From assembly GCA_029891345.1 (NCBI GenBank), contig CM056993.1, positions 274,030,900-274,094,899 on the forward strand: a stretch of 64,000 nt of DNA, in the 5' to 3' direction. Below the pieces are notes generated by a model. It was not told the DNA's origin and made no database searches. It saw nothing but the letters and a program-made list of their open reading frames with translations. Below, in pieces: positions 21,652-33,836 of this stretch (positions within the stretch are counted from its first letter, which is position 1; each line of letters starts with the position of its first letter). The position numbers and the translations under genes were made by a program. This stretch comes from Dryococelus australis. Taxonomy: Eukaryota > Arthropoda > Insecta > Phasmatodea > Phasmatidae.

Positions 21652-24600
21652 CTCCCCGCAATGTCCAAATCAAAATAACTCACAAAATTTGATTAAATTA
21701 AATATCGAAGGAAAAATATATTACAGTAAAATAAAAATCACTGAAAATGCATGTCTGTAAGTCTCTTCATCTTATGCAGATAACCTGATGAAAGGCCCTT
21801 GGTGAATACATCTGCTGCTTGCTTCTCAGATGGAACATAGTCAACTTGATTCTATTCTCTTCAACCATTTGTCGAATGAAATTAAATCTGATCTCTATAT
21901 GTTTTTGAGCGTTCATGGAAAACTTGATTTTCGATCAACTTAATGGCGCTTTGGTTGTCCATCATTAATGTTGGAATACTCTCTTCATCAATTGCATTGA
22001 CCTCCTTCAGCAATCTATCCAGCCAAACAAGTGACTTGGCTGCTTCACTTGCGCCTATATACTCCACTTCCATAGATGATAGAGTGACACATTTCTGTAG
22101 CTTCGTCCACCATAGAACAGGTCCACCACCGAACTTCATTAGGATGCCACTGGTAGATCTTCAAGATGTTTTCTCTCCTGCGTCGCTATAGGCTTCTATG
22201 GATTTATTGTTAGTTTTCTCAAATTTTATTCCTTCGGAAATCCCTTTTATTTAATGCAGTATCCTTTTGACAAGAGTGGAGTGAGCATTGATCGGCTTAT
22301 CTTGAGCTCTGGATGCGACATTAACTGCATAAGCTAAATCTGGTCGGGTCCCTGCAACCAAATAGTTGAAACTTCAGATGATCTCCCTATAGTTTTCAAC
22401 ATTCTCAGCTAAAGGTGAATTACCTGGGGTCCATCCGGTTTCAATTGGCAGAAAAAGAGGGTTACAATCCTCCATACCAAATTTTCTTAGCCCCATCTCA
22501 GCATAAGCAGATTGGCTGATTTCAATTAAACTAGTTGTCCTCTTGATTTGTAGACCCAAATAATAATCAACTTCACTGCAGGTTAATTCAAATGGTACCA
22601 CAATTTCTAAATCGTGTCGATAACAGACTTGAGAGAACCCAATATCATCCCATCGTTCACATGGAAAAATATAATTAGATTTTGACTGTAAAGCATACAT
22701 GGGTCAGCAGTGCACTCCTTTATACAATTTTCCTTGAGAAAGTCAGTCAAGCATTTATACTAATATTTGGAAGCTTGTTTGAGGCCGTATAAACTTCTCT
22801 GTAACTTGCACAGACGCCCAGTCGTATCTTCTTAACCTCTGGGTTGCCTCATATACACATCTCCTTCAAACATTCCATTTAAAAAGGCTTTCTTGACATC
22901 AGATTGTTTGAGTACCCAATCACGCCGAAGAGTGCATCCAATCAGAGTCCTTATGGTTTCAAGATGAACAACTGGACTGAAGGTGTCAAAGTAGTCAAGA
23001 CCTTCACGTTGGCTAAATCCCCTCGCCACTAGCCTTGCTTTGTATCTGGTGACTTGATCTGTGAACTGGTTTTAATATTATAAACCCATCTATTGTCGAT
23101 AATTCTGCGTTTAGGTGGAGGAGTTACAAGTTGCCATATTTGATTCTTCAAAAGAGAATCCATCTCCTGGGCCATTGCCTTCTTCCAATCTGGAGCATTT
23201 TTATGTCTAATGGCATCTTCATAGTTGACTGGCACCTCTCCTTTTAAAAATAAACTGAAAGCACAGGAACGTGCAGGTTTTCTTATTCCTGCCCTATCCC
23301 TCAAATAATATCTTCTTTCCACATGATGATCTTCAATATCTTCTTCTTAATTAGCTTAATGAATCTGATCTTCATCTTCATTCGTTGATTCTTCATCATC
23401 TTGTTTCCCTAATACACAACTTTCACAAAAATCATTATCGAGTTTAACATCAATTCCCTGTTCCTTTAGAAATTATTGGATATGCCTACTATTTTGATGT
23501 CCAAACCTTTGATGCCATTCTTGCAAAAGAGCCCAATTGTTGAGAAATAACGCAAGCCTTCTCAGAGGGGTAAATGACTTTGACGGCCAGACGGTAGAGA
23601 TCATTCTCATTGTTTGAAACAGCAATAGCCATGACTCTCTTATCCTTAGAAATTGTCCAAATTTTGCCATTATTGTTAGTAGACGAGTCTATAGCTTTCT
23701 GTCCTGCTTACGAACAGAAAATAAATTACATAAATTACATGTAGCGTATGGGCAATATCATACATCTTCAAAATACAGTATGTCCATAAATTATCACTAT
23801 AAATTAAAATGTTAATAAAAAATTACCTAAAGGTGATAGAGGTATGTGATTTTTTTCATGTGAAAGAGCATTTCCCAAAGTTTGAAACAAAATTTAGTAG
23901 ACCTCTACATGTGCACTCTTTGTTGCCGAAAGCACATAAAAGCGATACTCTAGTTCCTGCCATGTCCGCACTAGCATTCACTTGTTGACAGTCTTACTGA
24001 CTGCTACAATCCTTTGCTTCAGTTCATCCATATTAACAGGTGATTTGTACACAATGTGCATAACATAACCCCATAAGAAGAAGTCTAGAGGCGTGATATC
24101 CGGCGAGCGAGGTGGCCGAGGAATTTGACCGTCTCTGCCAATCCATCATCAAGGAAACCACTGATTCAAGGATTCACGCACAGCCAAACCCCAGTGGGGG
24201 GGGGGGGGGGGGATGGTGCTCCATCGTGTTAAAAGATGACATTAGGTTGTATGCCTTCCAGTTGTGGGATCACAAATTCGGTTAACATGTCCAGGTACAC
24301 ATTGGCTGTGATAGTCCTTTCAATAAAGAAGTATAGGCCAATGATGCGATCACACATGACACCACGCCACACATTCACCTTCGGACTGTCACACACAATC
24401 TCATGTGATTCATGAGGGTGTCCTGACCCCCAGATCCTAACATTATGCCAGTTCAATACACCTGAAACATGAAATGTTCCTTCGTCACTGAAGACAACTC
24501 CCTTGAGGAAGTTCTCATCTTCGTCAATGCATTGCAACATGTCTGCAGCAAAATCTGCATGCCATGGTGCATTGTCAGATTGCAGAGCTTGAACCAGCTG

Positions 24601-25700
24601 CACTTTGTTTGCATAGAGTCGTAACTACTTGTGTAGAACTTTGTGTACCATTGATCTGGGTAACTGCAATTTCCTCGCAGCAGTGCGAACCAACATTCCA
24701 GGGTTACGCACGTATGCAGCATGTACACGTTCAATGTCTTCAGCACTTGTACGTGGCCTGCTGGCAACATTCTAATGCAGAACACTGCCAGTTTGCATAA
24801 ACTTCCGGTACCACTCCCGTATTGTGGATTGTGCAGGTGGGTCCTGTAATTACATTGAACTTGTGTGTCTGATTTGGTCTCAATAAATCAAGACACACAT
24901 TGAGCCTTCTCTTGTGGATTGGTCATTTGGGTGAATTAGTAGTCACACCTGAAACAAAAACAAAATGGTGTTAAAAAACTTTGGGACATGCTCTTTTACA
25001 CACGAAAAACTGCATCTCTCTGTCACCTTTAGGTAATTTTTTATTAACATTTGAAGTTGTAGTGATAATTTATGAGCACTCTGTATTTAACTGACCAGCT
25101 GTGACCATCAAAAGTTTAACATTTATTCGTCCAGACCTAACAGCATCAATTTGAACTCCCTAGTTGCCACAAGACATCTTCTTAGGGACATTAAAGTAAG
25201 GAAAAGTAACATACCACTCTCATCTGTTGGTGACATGATGAGCTGCCCCACTGTCTGTCAGCCATTCATCACAGTCAAGACCATCTAACTTGATATTAAG
25301 GCAGGACAACATTGCAGAATGTTTATCATTATTACTCGTTAGATTTATGGCCTCTATTTTTACACCCGAAACAAACTATACCCACTCTACAAGTTTTTGA
25401 AAGATGGCCAACCTTTCCGCATGAATAACATTTTATAACCTTATCACGATTTTCATATTTCTTTGGGATAGAATTGGATTTCTGGTTCTTATTTCCATTC
25501 TTAATTTGCATCTTGGATAACATAGCAGTAGCATCCACAGGCTCTTCCCTGCCTCTAATACGTATTTCATATTTCAAGAGTTGCTTCTGTAACTTGGATC
25601 AGGTTTATTTGTCAGCAAGCAGGTCATGCCAAGTTACATAAACATTGTCATAATCTCTAGGTAGGGCCTGTAACAGCCTAGCACACCATTGAAGAGGTGG
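21652..25700 (-). pseudogene. Ty1/copia retrotransposon remnant, 5'-truncated
   Basis: Read from high to low coordinates. Gag tail (RLLQALPRDYDNVYVTWHDL near 25640) with a CCHC knuckle CYSCGKVGHLSKTC (25389-25430). Protease site WLTDSGAAHH near 25250. Mariner insertion 23776-25083. GAG-pre-integrase zinc motif (WHQRFGHQNS ... CESCVLGKQ, about 23400-23520). Then directly the linker before RT: the integrase catalytic core is missing. RT blocks: WVYNIKTSSQIK (about 23060), ARGFSQREGLDYFDTFSPVV (about 23000) and SDVKKAFLNGMFEGDVYMRQ (about 22850). The YVDD site is degraded to HVND near 22650. RNase H block WWTKLQKCVTLSSMEVEYIG near 22090 and ADVFTKGL near 21790. There are several stops and frameshifts. 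A (GATG)n run at 25711-25733 marks the truncated 5' edge. Confidence 0.88.
23776..25083 (-). mobile_element. mariner-like (IS630/Tc1-mariner) element inserted in copia
   Basis: A 1308-bp element with about 90-bp terminal inverted repeats. The left end begins CAGTATGTCCATAAATTATC; the reverse complement of the right end begins CAGAGTGCTCATAAATTATC. Both contain AATGTTAATAAAAAATTACC, and TA is duplicated outside (23774-23775, 25084-25085). The minus-strand transposase is recognisable: N-terminal helix-turn-helix (NPGMLVRTAARKLQLPRSMV near 24690), first Asp block VFSDEGTFHVSG near 24490, CDSPKVNVWRGVMCDRIIG near 24380, second Asp block around HDGAP near 24218, and third RSPDITPLDFFLWGYV near 24080 (DD..D arrangement). 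A stop near 24625 and a G17/C17 tract at 24196-24212, inside the second catalytic block, destroy it. Confidence 0.9.
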
Positions 25701-25839
25701 CATTATCATATGATGATGATGATGATGATGATGAAACAAGAATTTTGTGTTTTTCCGCATCCTGTAGCTGGAGCAAGTTATCTCCAGATTTAAATTAATG
25801 TATCATCTCCAAACCTACAAAAGTCATGATTTGAAATAG

Positions 25840-26157
25840 GATGGCGGATTTATTCCATATAGTGAGAGATTCTATCATTTCAACAACATTATTGTAAAAG
25901 GATATCCTATTTATGTTCTTGGCAAGGTTCAAAAGAAGTATTTAAAGTCTCTGACAAATTGTGAAATCATCAACATCAGGAGTTATTTTAATGTTCCTAA
26001 TTTTGATGCATTAGTTAAAGAGTTTAACTCTCATGCTCGCTCAAAACCTTTATTTTGCACAAAATGCAAAAGTATAGCATTGAAAGCCTTTATGCAAGCT
26101 AATCCAACATATGTCTATTGTTTAAATAAGAGCAAAAATCATTTGCAATGTAAATAA
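25840..26157 (+). pseudogene. orphan ORF fragment, 105 residues, no start codon
   Basis: Open stop-to-stop for 105 codons in very AT-rich DNA, with the only ATG near its end, so it is a truncated protein or an exon. Residues include GFIPYSERFYHFNNIIVKGY, PIYVLGKVQKKYLKSL and ARSKPLFCTKCKSIALKAFM, with a CxxC pair and two later Cys. The amino acid pattern (alternating hydrophobics, conserved-looking CxxC) looks like a real protein rather than translated noise. I cannot assign a family; a large-DNA-virus or transposon origin is possible but unsupported. Confidence 0.45.
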
Positions 26158-26332
26158 TTTCACTTGTGCTAACTGATTTAAAAAAAATCATTTGTGTCGT
26201 TAAATTAATATGTGCTAAATCATAAGATAAAGCATTTGTGGTTTTTGATATTAATAGTTTGATTGTAATTGAGACTGTGTAAAAAAAAAAATCATTAAAA
26301 TGTTTGTGAATTGTTTATAAAAATTATCAGTA

Positions 26333-26490
26333 ACACTGAGCTGTAATGCATTGTAAGTGAAATTTACTCTACACCATTTGCCAATTGTAAATAAAAAATT
26401 ATTAATATCACTGAATTGTAATGCATTATAAGTGAAATTTTATGTACACTGTTTGTCATTTGTAAATTTAAAAAATCATTATTAGCACTG
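26333..26490. repeat. two-copy tandem repeat, about 75-80 bp unit
   Basis: The unit CACTGA(G/A)(C/T)TGTAATGCATT...AAGTGAAATTT...TTGTAAAT recurs at about 26333 and 26411, and a third partial CACTG start follows near 26487. It directly follows the orphan ORF. Confidence 0.7.
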
Positions 26491-26939
26491 TTTGTCAGCT
26501 GTAAATTAATCATGTTTAAATTTTAGCACTATCACTGAAGTGGAAAATATTCAAAGTGAAAAATTATGTTAAGTTATCTCAATGTTAACATTTTTTACTG
26601 TATCTAAAGATTGTAAAAACACTTATAAATGAATGAATAAAAAAAAGAATTTCCCAAATAACAGGTTTTTCAGTACAAAAAAATAATCACACCATGCAAA
26701 ACACATAGAAGATTTTGTTTTTTATTATAATAAAATTTACACACACACACACATTATGACAAAAATTTAAACAAAGAAAATTAGTTATTATTACTTGTGG
26801 ATTGATACTGTTCCAAACAATATTATCTGAGGCATTTTTTAAAACAATGCAGAAAAGATTGTTCAGACACACAACAAAAAAAAAATTAACTCAATAAACA
26901 TTACATCCCATTAAACATTAATCCACAATAATCAATTAA

Positions 26940-27250
26940 TGGGGACAAATATGTACAAACACACAGTTATATGGGAAAAAATATTTACAAACACGCATCT
27001 AAGCCATTTAAAAATGACAATTCTGCTTCTCCACACATTGTGAATATATACAAAAGTAACAATTTGTTCCCCTTCGACGCTGTTCATTATAACATAAACT
27101 CCCTCTTTGTGCTGGTGGTGGTGGAGGAGGTGATGGTGTTACCGCTATTGAGGGTGGATCCATAAAGGGGGGGGATGTGTGACTGTTTAGTGAATAATCA
27201 TCACCAAAAACTGCTCTTTCTGTTGTTTTGCTGCTCGTGAAAAATGTCAC
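26940..27250 (-). CDS. unidentified proline- and cysteine-rich ORF
   Basis: The minus strand from ATG at 27250 is open for about 100 codons to near 26940. It has a Pro-rich segment (PSPPPPPP near 27120) followed by a Cys-rich tail (NCYFCIYSQC, then VEKQNCHFKWLRCVCKY, then further Cys). No signal peptide, known zinc-finger spacing or transposase motif is clear. It may belong with the orphan ORF at 25840 or be chance. It is reported because the Cys clustering is unusual for noise in this AT-rich background. Confidence 0.25.
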
Positions 27251-27828
27251 TTGATCTCGGCTAGCAGGAATAGCAAGTAAACTTTACACTGAACATTTTT
27301 CGAATTCTTTTAGTAAAAGTTTTACTCTTCTTGGGCTGCTTGGGTGAATTTTCATAAATGCCTAATGAGGTAGGGTCCTAATCCAAAAGTGTGTAGTATA
27401 TACATTAACATTCTCAGTCTCGCATTCTGGCCCTCTCCGAACAAAATACGAATTGAGTCATACACCCTTCGTGAGCCTTTAGCATACAGCTTACAAATAG
27501 CTTAGAAAATTAAATAGGCTTCTTTTCATAAAAAAATATGTTGATTATTGTGCATTGTTACACCAAAGACCGGACAGCTTTAAGCTTTATACCTTTATAC
27601 TAACAACACAGGAAAGAAGGCTAATCTCTCGTCTACGTGTTAAATGTAATTTACTGCTGAACAGAGTTGTGGAAATACGTTGGTCTTAGGTGTAAAACCA
27701 TTAAAAAGTTTCGCACACTAACTATGCAAACTGTCTGGTATTGGTCTGTAGTGTACTGTATTTGGTTACATCAGTATTATGAATCGGACTAGATATTTCC
27801 ATTGTTATAGGTGCGTTAACAAACTGGT
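27251..27828. other. unannotated sequence upstream of hAT gene
   Basis: No recognised feature. The left terminus of the hAT element probably lies in this stretch, but I could not place a convincing tip or 8-bp duplication. Confidence 0.4.
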
Positions 27829-30480
27829 CGGGTTTTGATTTCGTCATTCTTTGGACAACCTAACAAGAAGCTTCGCATTGTAAAGAATGTTGCTACTACT
27901 GCCGAAGATGCTTTGGCCCAGAGTACTGCAACAATTCCCAGTGAAGCTAGTATATCCCCTGGTTTGGCATGGAGTAGTATGACAATTCCTAGTGAATCTA
28001 CTACAAAATCTGTTTTGACTCAAGTACTACAACAATATCCAATTATGCGACTTTTATTCAGAATGTTGCTACCATTTCAGATGAAGCTACTACAAATGCT
28101 TCTCAGGTTACTGTACCAGCTCCACCAAAGCAGTTGCAATAGCTACTTTGGCTTGAGAAACTTTTGACAGTTTCCAGTACAGGCGTTGGAACAAAATCAT
28201 TGTGTCAAAATTCTGCAGTAGTTTCCAGTGCTTGTCACGATGCCAGTACAATAGTTTTAAATACTGCTTCAAAATATATTGGTTAATACATTGGTTTAGG
28301 AATAGATGATGACATGAAATGTATTCTTCTAGAGAGTCCTTTGGAACCACCCGAAAATTATTTTTATCCATTCTCTACTCGTTCCATTTTGAGAAAACAT
28401 GTAAGGCATTTTGTGAGGAAGAGTCACTTGCACGCTCATAAAGATTGACTTGTACTGTTTCATGTAAAAAAGGGTTTGTTTTTTAAATATTGCCCTGGTT
28501 TACAAATCGCAATGAGAGTGGTCATTGCAAAAATGTTCCTTTCAGAACTCTTGTCACAGAGTCTCTCACAAACTTCAAAGATATGGTGGGTGCTCAAGGT
28601 TCACTTGAAAACGATAGAAACCATCAATTTCAAAGGAATGCTGTGTCTGCCGGAAAAGATTTCCTTCCTGAAAACATATATTATCACCATGATGAGGAAG
28701 TCATAAATCTTGTAAGTAAACAACGATTATGTCAGGCTCAAGAAAACCATGAGCGGCTTCTTCCGATTGTTAAAAACATCATTATGCTTGGAAGGCAAAA
28801 CATTCCCTTTTGAGGCCACAAGGATGACTGTCCTGTCTCAGCTCATGACGTAGTAGCCACCAATGAGAGAAACTTTAGAGCTATGTTGCATTTCAGGTTG
28901 GATGTTGGAGACAAAATTCTTGAACATTTGCAGTCTTCCTCCTCTAGGGATACATATACAAGCAAAACAACCCAAAACCTTATTGTTGACTGCTGCAGAA
29001 TGGAGAATACGGACATCATTGTAAAGTGGGTTGCCAAGTCTCGATTGTATTCTATAATTTTTGATTAATCTCCTGATTTGTCAAACAAGGCACAAGTGAG
29101 CTTGATCCATCAGTATGTTTATTTTGGCAACAGCAATGATCTATGGGAAGATTTTATCACTTTCATAGATGTATTTGGAGATTTATGTGAAGCTGTCAAT
29201 CAACCTACAGAAATTCAAGATGATATCTTTGACTTTGACAGGAGTCTTCATCCAGCCGGAACCAAGATTTCTCTAACTGGAGAGACATTAGGAGGTATTA
29301 TCCTATGGAAATTAAAATCATTGGGATTGTCTCATGATAATCGTGTGGGCATCAGAACTGATGGATGCTCTGTTATGATTTCTGAAAAAGAAGCTGTCAA
29401 AGAAATTCAGAAGGAAGCATCAAATGCTGTCATGACTCCCTACTACAGTCATAAGCTGAACAATGTTATTTCATAGTTATCTAAAGTTAGGATAATTGAA
29501 AACACAGTTGATGTAGTGAAAGATGTTATCTCTTTCTTCTCTTTTCCATAGCGCAGTACAGTTCTGTGTCAATTTTTGGGGCATAAATTTGTGCAGCTTT
29601 GCAACACAAGATGGGTTTAACAACATGATGGGGTTCTCCAATTTACCACTGACATGCCCAAAATTCTTGAAGTGCTGTCAAAAATATCTGAGTGGAAAGA
29701 TAAGGCTACAGATGCAAAGGCAAAAGTTATGACTGCTGCTGTGCTGGAGACACAGTTCATTGTGGGATTATTCTGTCTCAGTGATGTACTTGCTTTAACA
29801 CTTCCAGTGAGTCAACTTTTGCAAAAAGAATCTCTTGACCTCACAAATGCCAGTGAAACAATTACGCATCTTCATTTGGCTCTTGAAGCACAATGTGCTG
29901 ATTCTGAGCAACATTTTGAGGTTTTGTTTAGTCAAATAGACGAAATGGCAAGAAAACTGGACATTGAACTTTGAAAACCTAGGATTTGTAGCTGCCAAGA
30001 GCATCGTCCAAATTATGCAGTTTTTCTGTTAAGGACTATTACAGGATTTGTGTGTATATTTCTCTTTTAGATCACATTGTAGAGTGTGTTATCAGCATTT
30101 TACACATTTTATCGGTGGAAGTAGAGAAATGCAACTGCTGAAGATCAAGGGAGAGGTCACATTGGCAACAGAAGTGTAGAAGTGAGAAAAAAATTGCAAT
30201 GCAGTGCTTCCAACAACAGCAGTGACTGCACTCCAAGCATGTGACAAAGATTTATACTCTCTCATTCATACTCTTTTGCAAATCCTCTGCACTCTTCCTG
30301 TTGGTAATGCCAGTGCAGAAAGAAGTTTCTCAACTTTGCGCCTTACCAAAACTTGGCTTCGAAGTACAATGTTGGAATATCGACTTATAGGCTTAGCACT
30401 TCTTCACATTCATTATGACATACAGGTAGATCCTCAGCAAGTAATAGAAAGGTTAGCTAAAATGGGTAAACACATATGAT
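27829..30480 (+). pseudogene. hAT-family transposase pseudogene (DUF4371 / 52-kDa-repressor-like)
   Basis: Decayed transposase of the hAT group related to vertebrate ZMYM1 / P52rIPK-like proteins. The start ISSFFGQPNKKLR near 27834 fits the family's short N-terminal lead. A TTF-type segment follows (FKDMVGAQGSLENDRNHQFQ, about 28575). Next are ILEHLQSSSSRDTYTSKTTQ near 28915, the catalytic-core region GIRTDGCSVM near 29350 followed by SHKLNNVIS, and a helical insertion region to 29970. The C-terminal hATC dimerisation block LPVGNASAERSFSTLRLTKT is at about 30296-30355, followed by LIGLALLHIH. At least five stops or frameshifts (for example 28143, 28812, 29066, 29474, 29972) rule out a working protein. 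Confidence 0.88.
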
Positions 30481-30639
30481 TTTGTAATTAAATTTGGCTG
30501 TAACACTTTACATAAACCTGTTTTCAGGATAAGTAGTTGCATTTCTAAGAGTTAACTTTTCAATTGTATTGTTTATGTAATATCATGTATACTAATAGTA
30601 AGGGGGCAAGTGTGACTTTTTATTCATTAATATAAATAT

Positions 30640-30702
30640 AAATAAATATATAAATAAATAAATAAATAAATAAATAAATATATATATATATATATATATA
30701 TA
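30640..30702. repeat. (TAAA)n / (TA)n compound microsatellite
   Basis: ATAA tetranucleotides grade into TA dinucleotides. It lies about 160 bp downstream of the hAT gene. Confidence 0.9.
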
Positions 30703-32029
30703 AACACTCCAATAGTGTTACCAAGGGAGGGGGAGGGTTAGTTGTTGTTAGATTATAAACTACGCCCCTTTTTTTTTTACTCAAACAAATTTTATTTGTA
30801 AAAATATTAATAATTTTACTAGCAGTATATTCTATGTTCAGCTATGAAAACTCCTTAAGAAGCACCATTTTGCACCTTGAAATCGTAATTTTTCCCAGGG
30901 GAGGACTCTCCGCTTTATTGGGGGATCTGTGTTCCTTTACACGAAGCTATGTCCTTGCCCCCCCCACATAAAATTGCTTTCTTTGGATCCACCCCGACCG
31001 CTATCACCTCTGGCGGACTCCAAATCGAGGAATCCACCAAGTCTAAGTCCAAAAATTGAGATAACTCACCCCCGCAAGTAAGTAGTTTACATCCTTTCAA
31101 TGTCAGAGGGTGGCCTGAACTTGAGGCGGAGGCAGCATGTGTCGCCTCCTGTGCAGAGTTGACAGCTCTCAGCAGTTTCTGAGGGTGGCTGGCGGTGCTG
31201 TCATCGATTAGAGATAGTCATGGGTGGCGATGGCGATAGTGAGGGATGGCGGCTGCTTCAAGACTCGACAGGTCACATACTCTCACAAGTGGGGGAGGGT
31301 CTCTCAGATGGCAGGGGCTTGGGCGGATGGTTTCTTCAGGAGTCTGATCTCCCTTGGAAGCCTGGAGCCTGTGGCGTGGTCCGAAGCTCCACGTATGTTG
31401 AAAGGTCTGCTGCACCTTGCTGCGTTAGCCTACCTCATACCGAGATACTTGGGGGTTACATTCCACGAGCTGGTGGTGGTAGTGGTGATCTGTGGAGCGG
31501 TAGGCTTGTCAGGCCGTAGAACACGAAGGTAGTGGTTCGTTCTGTACACAGAGTCACTCGCAAATCATCCAACGGTAATCCATTAATCGACTCCTCCTCC
31601 CATTTAAGAATGTGTTCCCCGATTTGTTGGGTAGAAATATTAAAATACTTGTCTATGTCCATCCATTTCTATACAAAATTATTTTTGACCTGCGACATTC
31701 TTAAAAGTTGCTAGCGCTCGCGACTGTTAGAAAATAGGAAGTGAAAACTACCAACAGCTCTATTTACATTTTGAATAATGCTTTACCTGCAGGCAGACAA
31801 AATAGCAACACTTTCTAAAAATCCCTTTTGTGGTACGTTCTATAAAAGTTTATTGTTACCCTGTTTTTACAATTTGTCAAGTGCACGAGCAGGATATTTT
31901 TATGTGTGAGGTCAGTAAATGTATGGCTGTTTTTGTATTCGTGATGAATATCTGCCTTCACCGTTATTTTACAACTAAAGTGATGAGCTGGAAAAGGTGT
32001 ATTTCTTAACATGAGAGCGGGTTATGGTA

Positions 32030-32560
32030 CTTGTATCTGACACCCAAGAATTTCCCTTTGCCGATACAAATAGCTCATAAATTTAATTAAAGAAAGGACA
32101 AAATATATAACCGCCCCCAGAAGCCTTTTCAGCATTTTAGAAAACTTGTAGTTGTAAAACGTCACCAAATAATTTAAAATTATCCACACTTCACTTAAGA
32201 AATACAGGAATTGTAAGGTTTTAAAGTAATATATGACTGCTCGAGGAGGTATTTCAGAAAGTTTTTACAGGTGATAAATGATTGCATGTCATTCATTCCG
32301 CACAAGTCAAGAATTTATTTTCGACAAGGAAAATGGGCAATAAAAATTATCCGTACTTCACCGAAATACAGGAGTTTATGGTTTTAAGGAAAGGACAAAA
32401 TATATGGCCTTCGGGAACACTTTTAATGAAAGAAAGGATAAAATATATTGGCTCCCTTGAGATCCCTTTTCAGTAATTAAAAAATTGAGAAAAAATATGC
32501 AATTGACACCAAAGGATTTCTCTTTGTCAAGACAGCTGGGCAATAAATTTAATGGAAGAA
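32030..32560. repeat. ancient degenerate tandem duplication
   Basis: Several phrases recur in order: GACACCCAAGAATTTCCCTTTG (32039) versus GACACCAAAGGATTTCTCTTTG (32506); AAAGGACAAAATATAT (32095, 32393); ATTATCC(A/G)(C/T)ACTTCAC followed by AAATACAGGA (about 32179 and 32347). The units are offset and interrupted, suggesting old duplicated sequence. Confidence 0.6.
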
Positions 32561-33724
32561 TGCATCAAGAATTTCTTTTCAGCATGAAAAATTAGCAATA
32601 AAAACTATATATGCCTCACAAAAATTTTTGTGAAGGGCTTCGGATGGAATGTTAGGTTCACAGACATCATTGTTCATGCAGGGGGTGGAAAGTGGGGCAA
32701 CGACAAGACCGGAGTGGAATTATTCTCTTCACGCGCAGGCTGGCGGCTTGCATGTTAAACATTGCTTCACGATTTGAAATATGTTAAGATTCTAGAAATT
32801 GTGTGAGTTAAAACATTTATTCTTTTATAATTTCTGAAACTATGTAAGTACACTGAAAAAATAAATATTAAACAATAATTTACTAATTTAAGTGATAAAA
32901 CCAATCAGTTTCACTTCAAGCGAGACTACCATCACTTGAATGTATTTGCGCATAGAGTTAAAAAAAAAAAACATTTAAGAGAGAGTGAAGTAAAGTATTA
33001 AAGGAGACAGTCCTTGTTTCATTTCCCGCTCTTGTACTTAAAATTGTTTTTTATTCGTATGTTAACCGATTCACATATAGGAATTTGTTGTTGCTTGCTA
33101 TGGTAAGGCACGACGTAATGTGTAATATATGATATAGCCAACTCGTGATTGTCGTGATGTTTGAAGATGTCTTGTAAGTATGCAGTTTTACATGTTTGTA
33201 GTCAACTTTATTCTGTGAACATGTGAACCAGGCATTATTCTCTGTTATGTTGATTATATTACTTTGTGCTTCGAAAATCGCTTTACGAGGTTATAAAAAG
33301 TATCTCAATCTAATATATTTGAGAAGTATGAACTAATACTATATCACACAGCCCTAAGATCTGACACCTATGCATTCATGGATGCCTGAGGACCCTTACG
33401 TGGTCTACTAAGATACAAATTGTGATTAGTAAATTAATATTAATTCACAGAGCAAGAACATGGCAAAGTGAAAGATCCTCACATAAATTATACTATTATA
33501 AGTCTCAGTTTTGAATTCATCTAGTGCTTTTACAATTGATGTTGCCTGGGGTAGGAAACCAGAATGTTCTTTGGAGTGTTTCTTCAACTGTCCTGTAATT
33601 TTTGTCTTTCACATAAAATGTCACAGTAAGTTACTTGCTAACACACAGAACAGAAAACAAACTGTTTAAAATTAAATTGTGTAACTTAAAGAGCAACTGG
33701 GAATATACATGTTTAAAGTGATGC

Positions 33725-33836
33725 ACCACACACACGCACACGCGCACGCGCACACACACACACATGCATGTGCACATGCATACTCACATGCACACACACA
33801 TACACACACATACACACAACACACACACACAAAATA
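33725..33836. repeat. (CA)n microsatellite, interrupted
   Basis: CA dinucleotides with CG, TG and CATG interruptions over about 110 bp. Confidence 0.9.

Noticed and set aside
25711..25733. Short (GATG)n as a possible CRISPR or satellite array
   Set aside because: A simple microsatellite of under 25 bp at a truncation edge.
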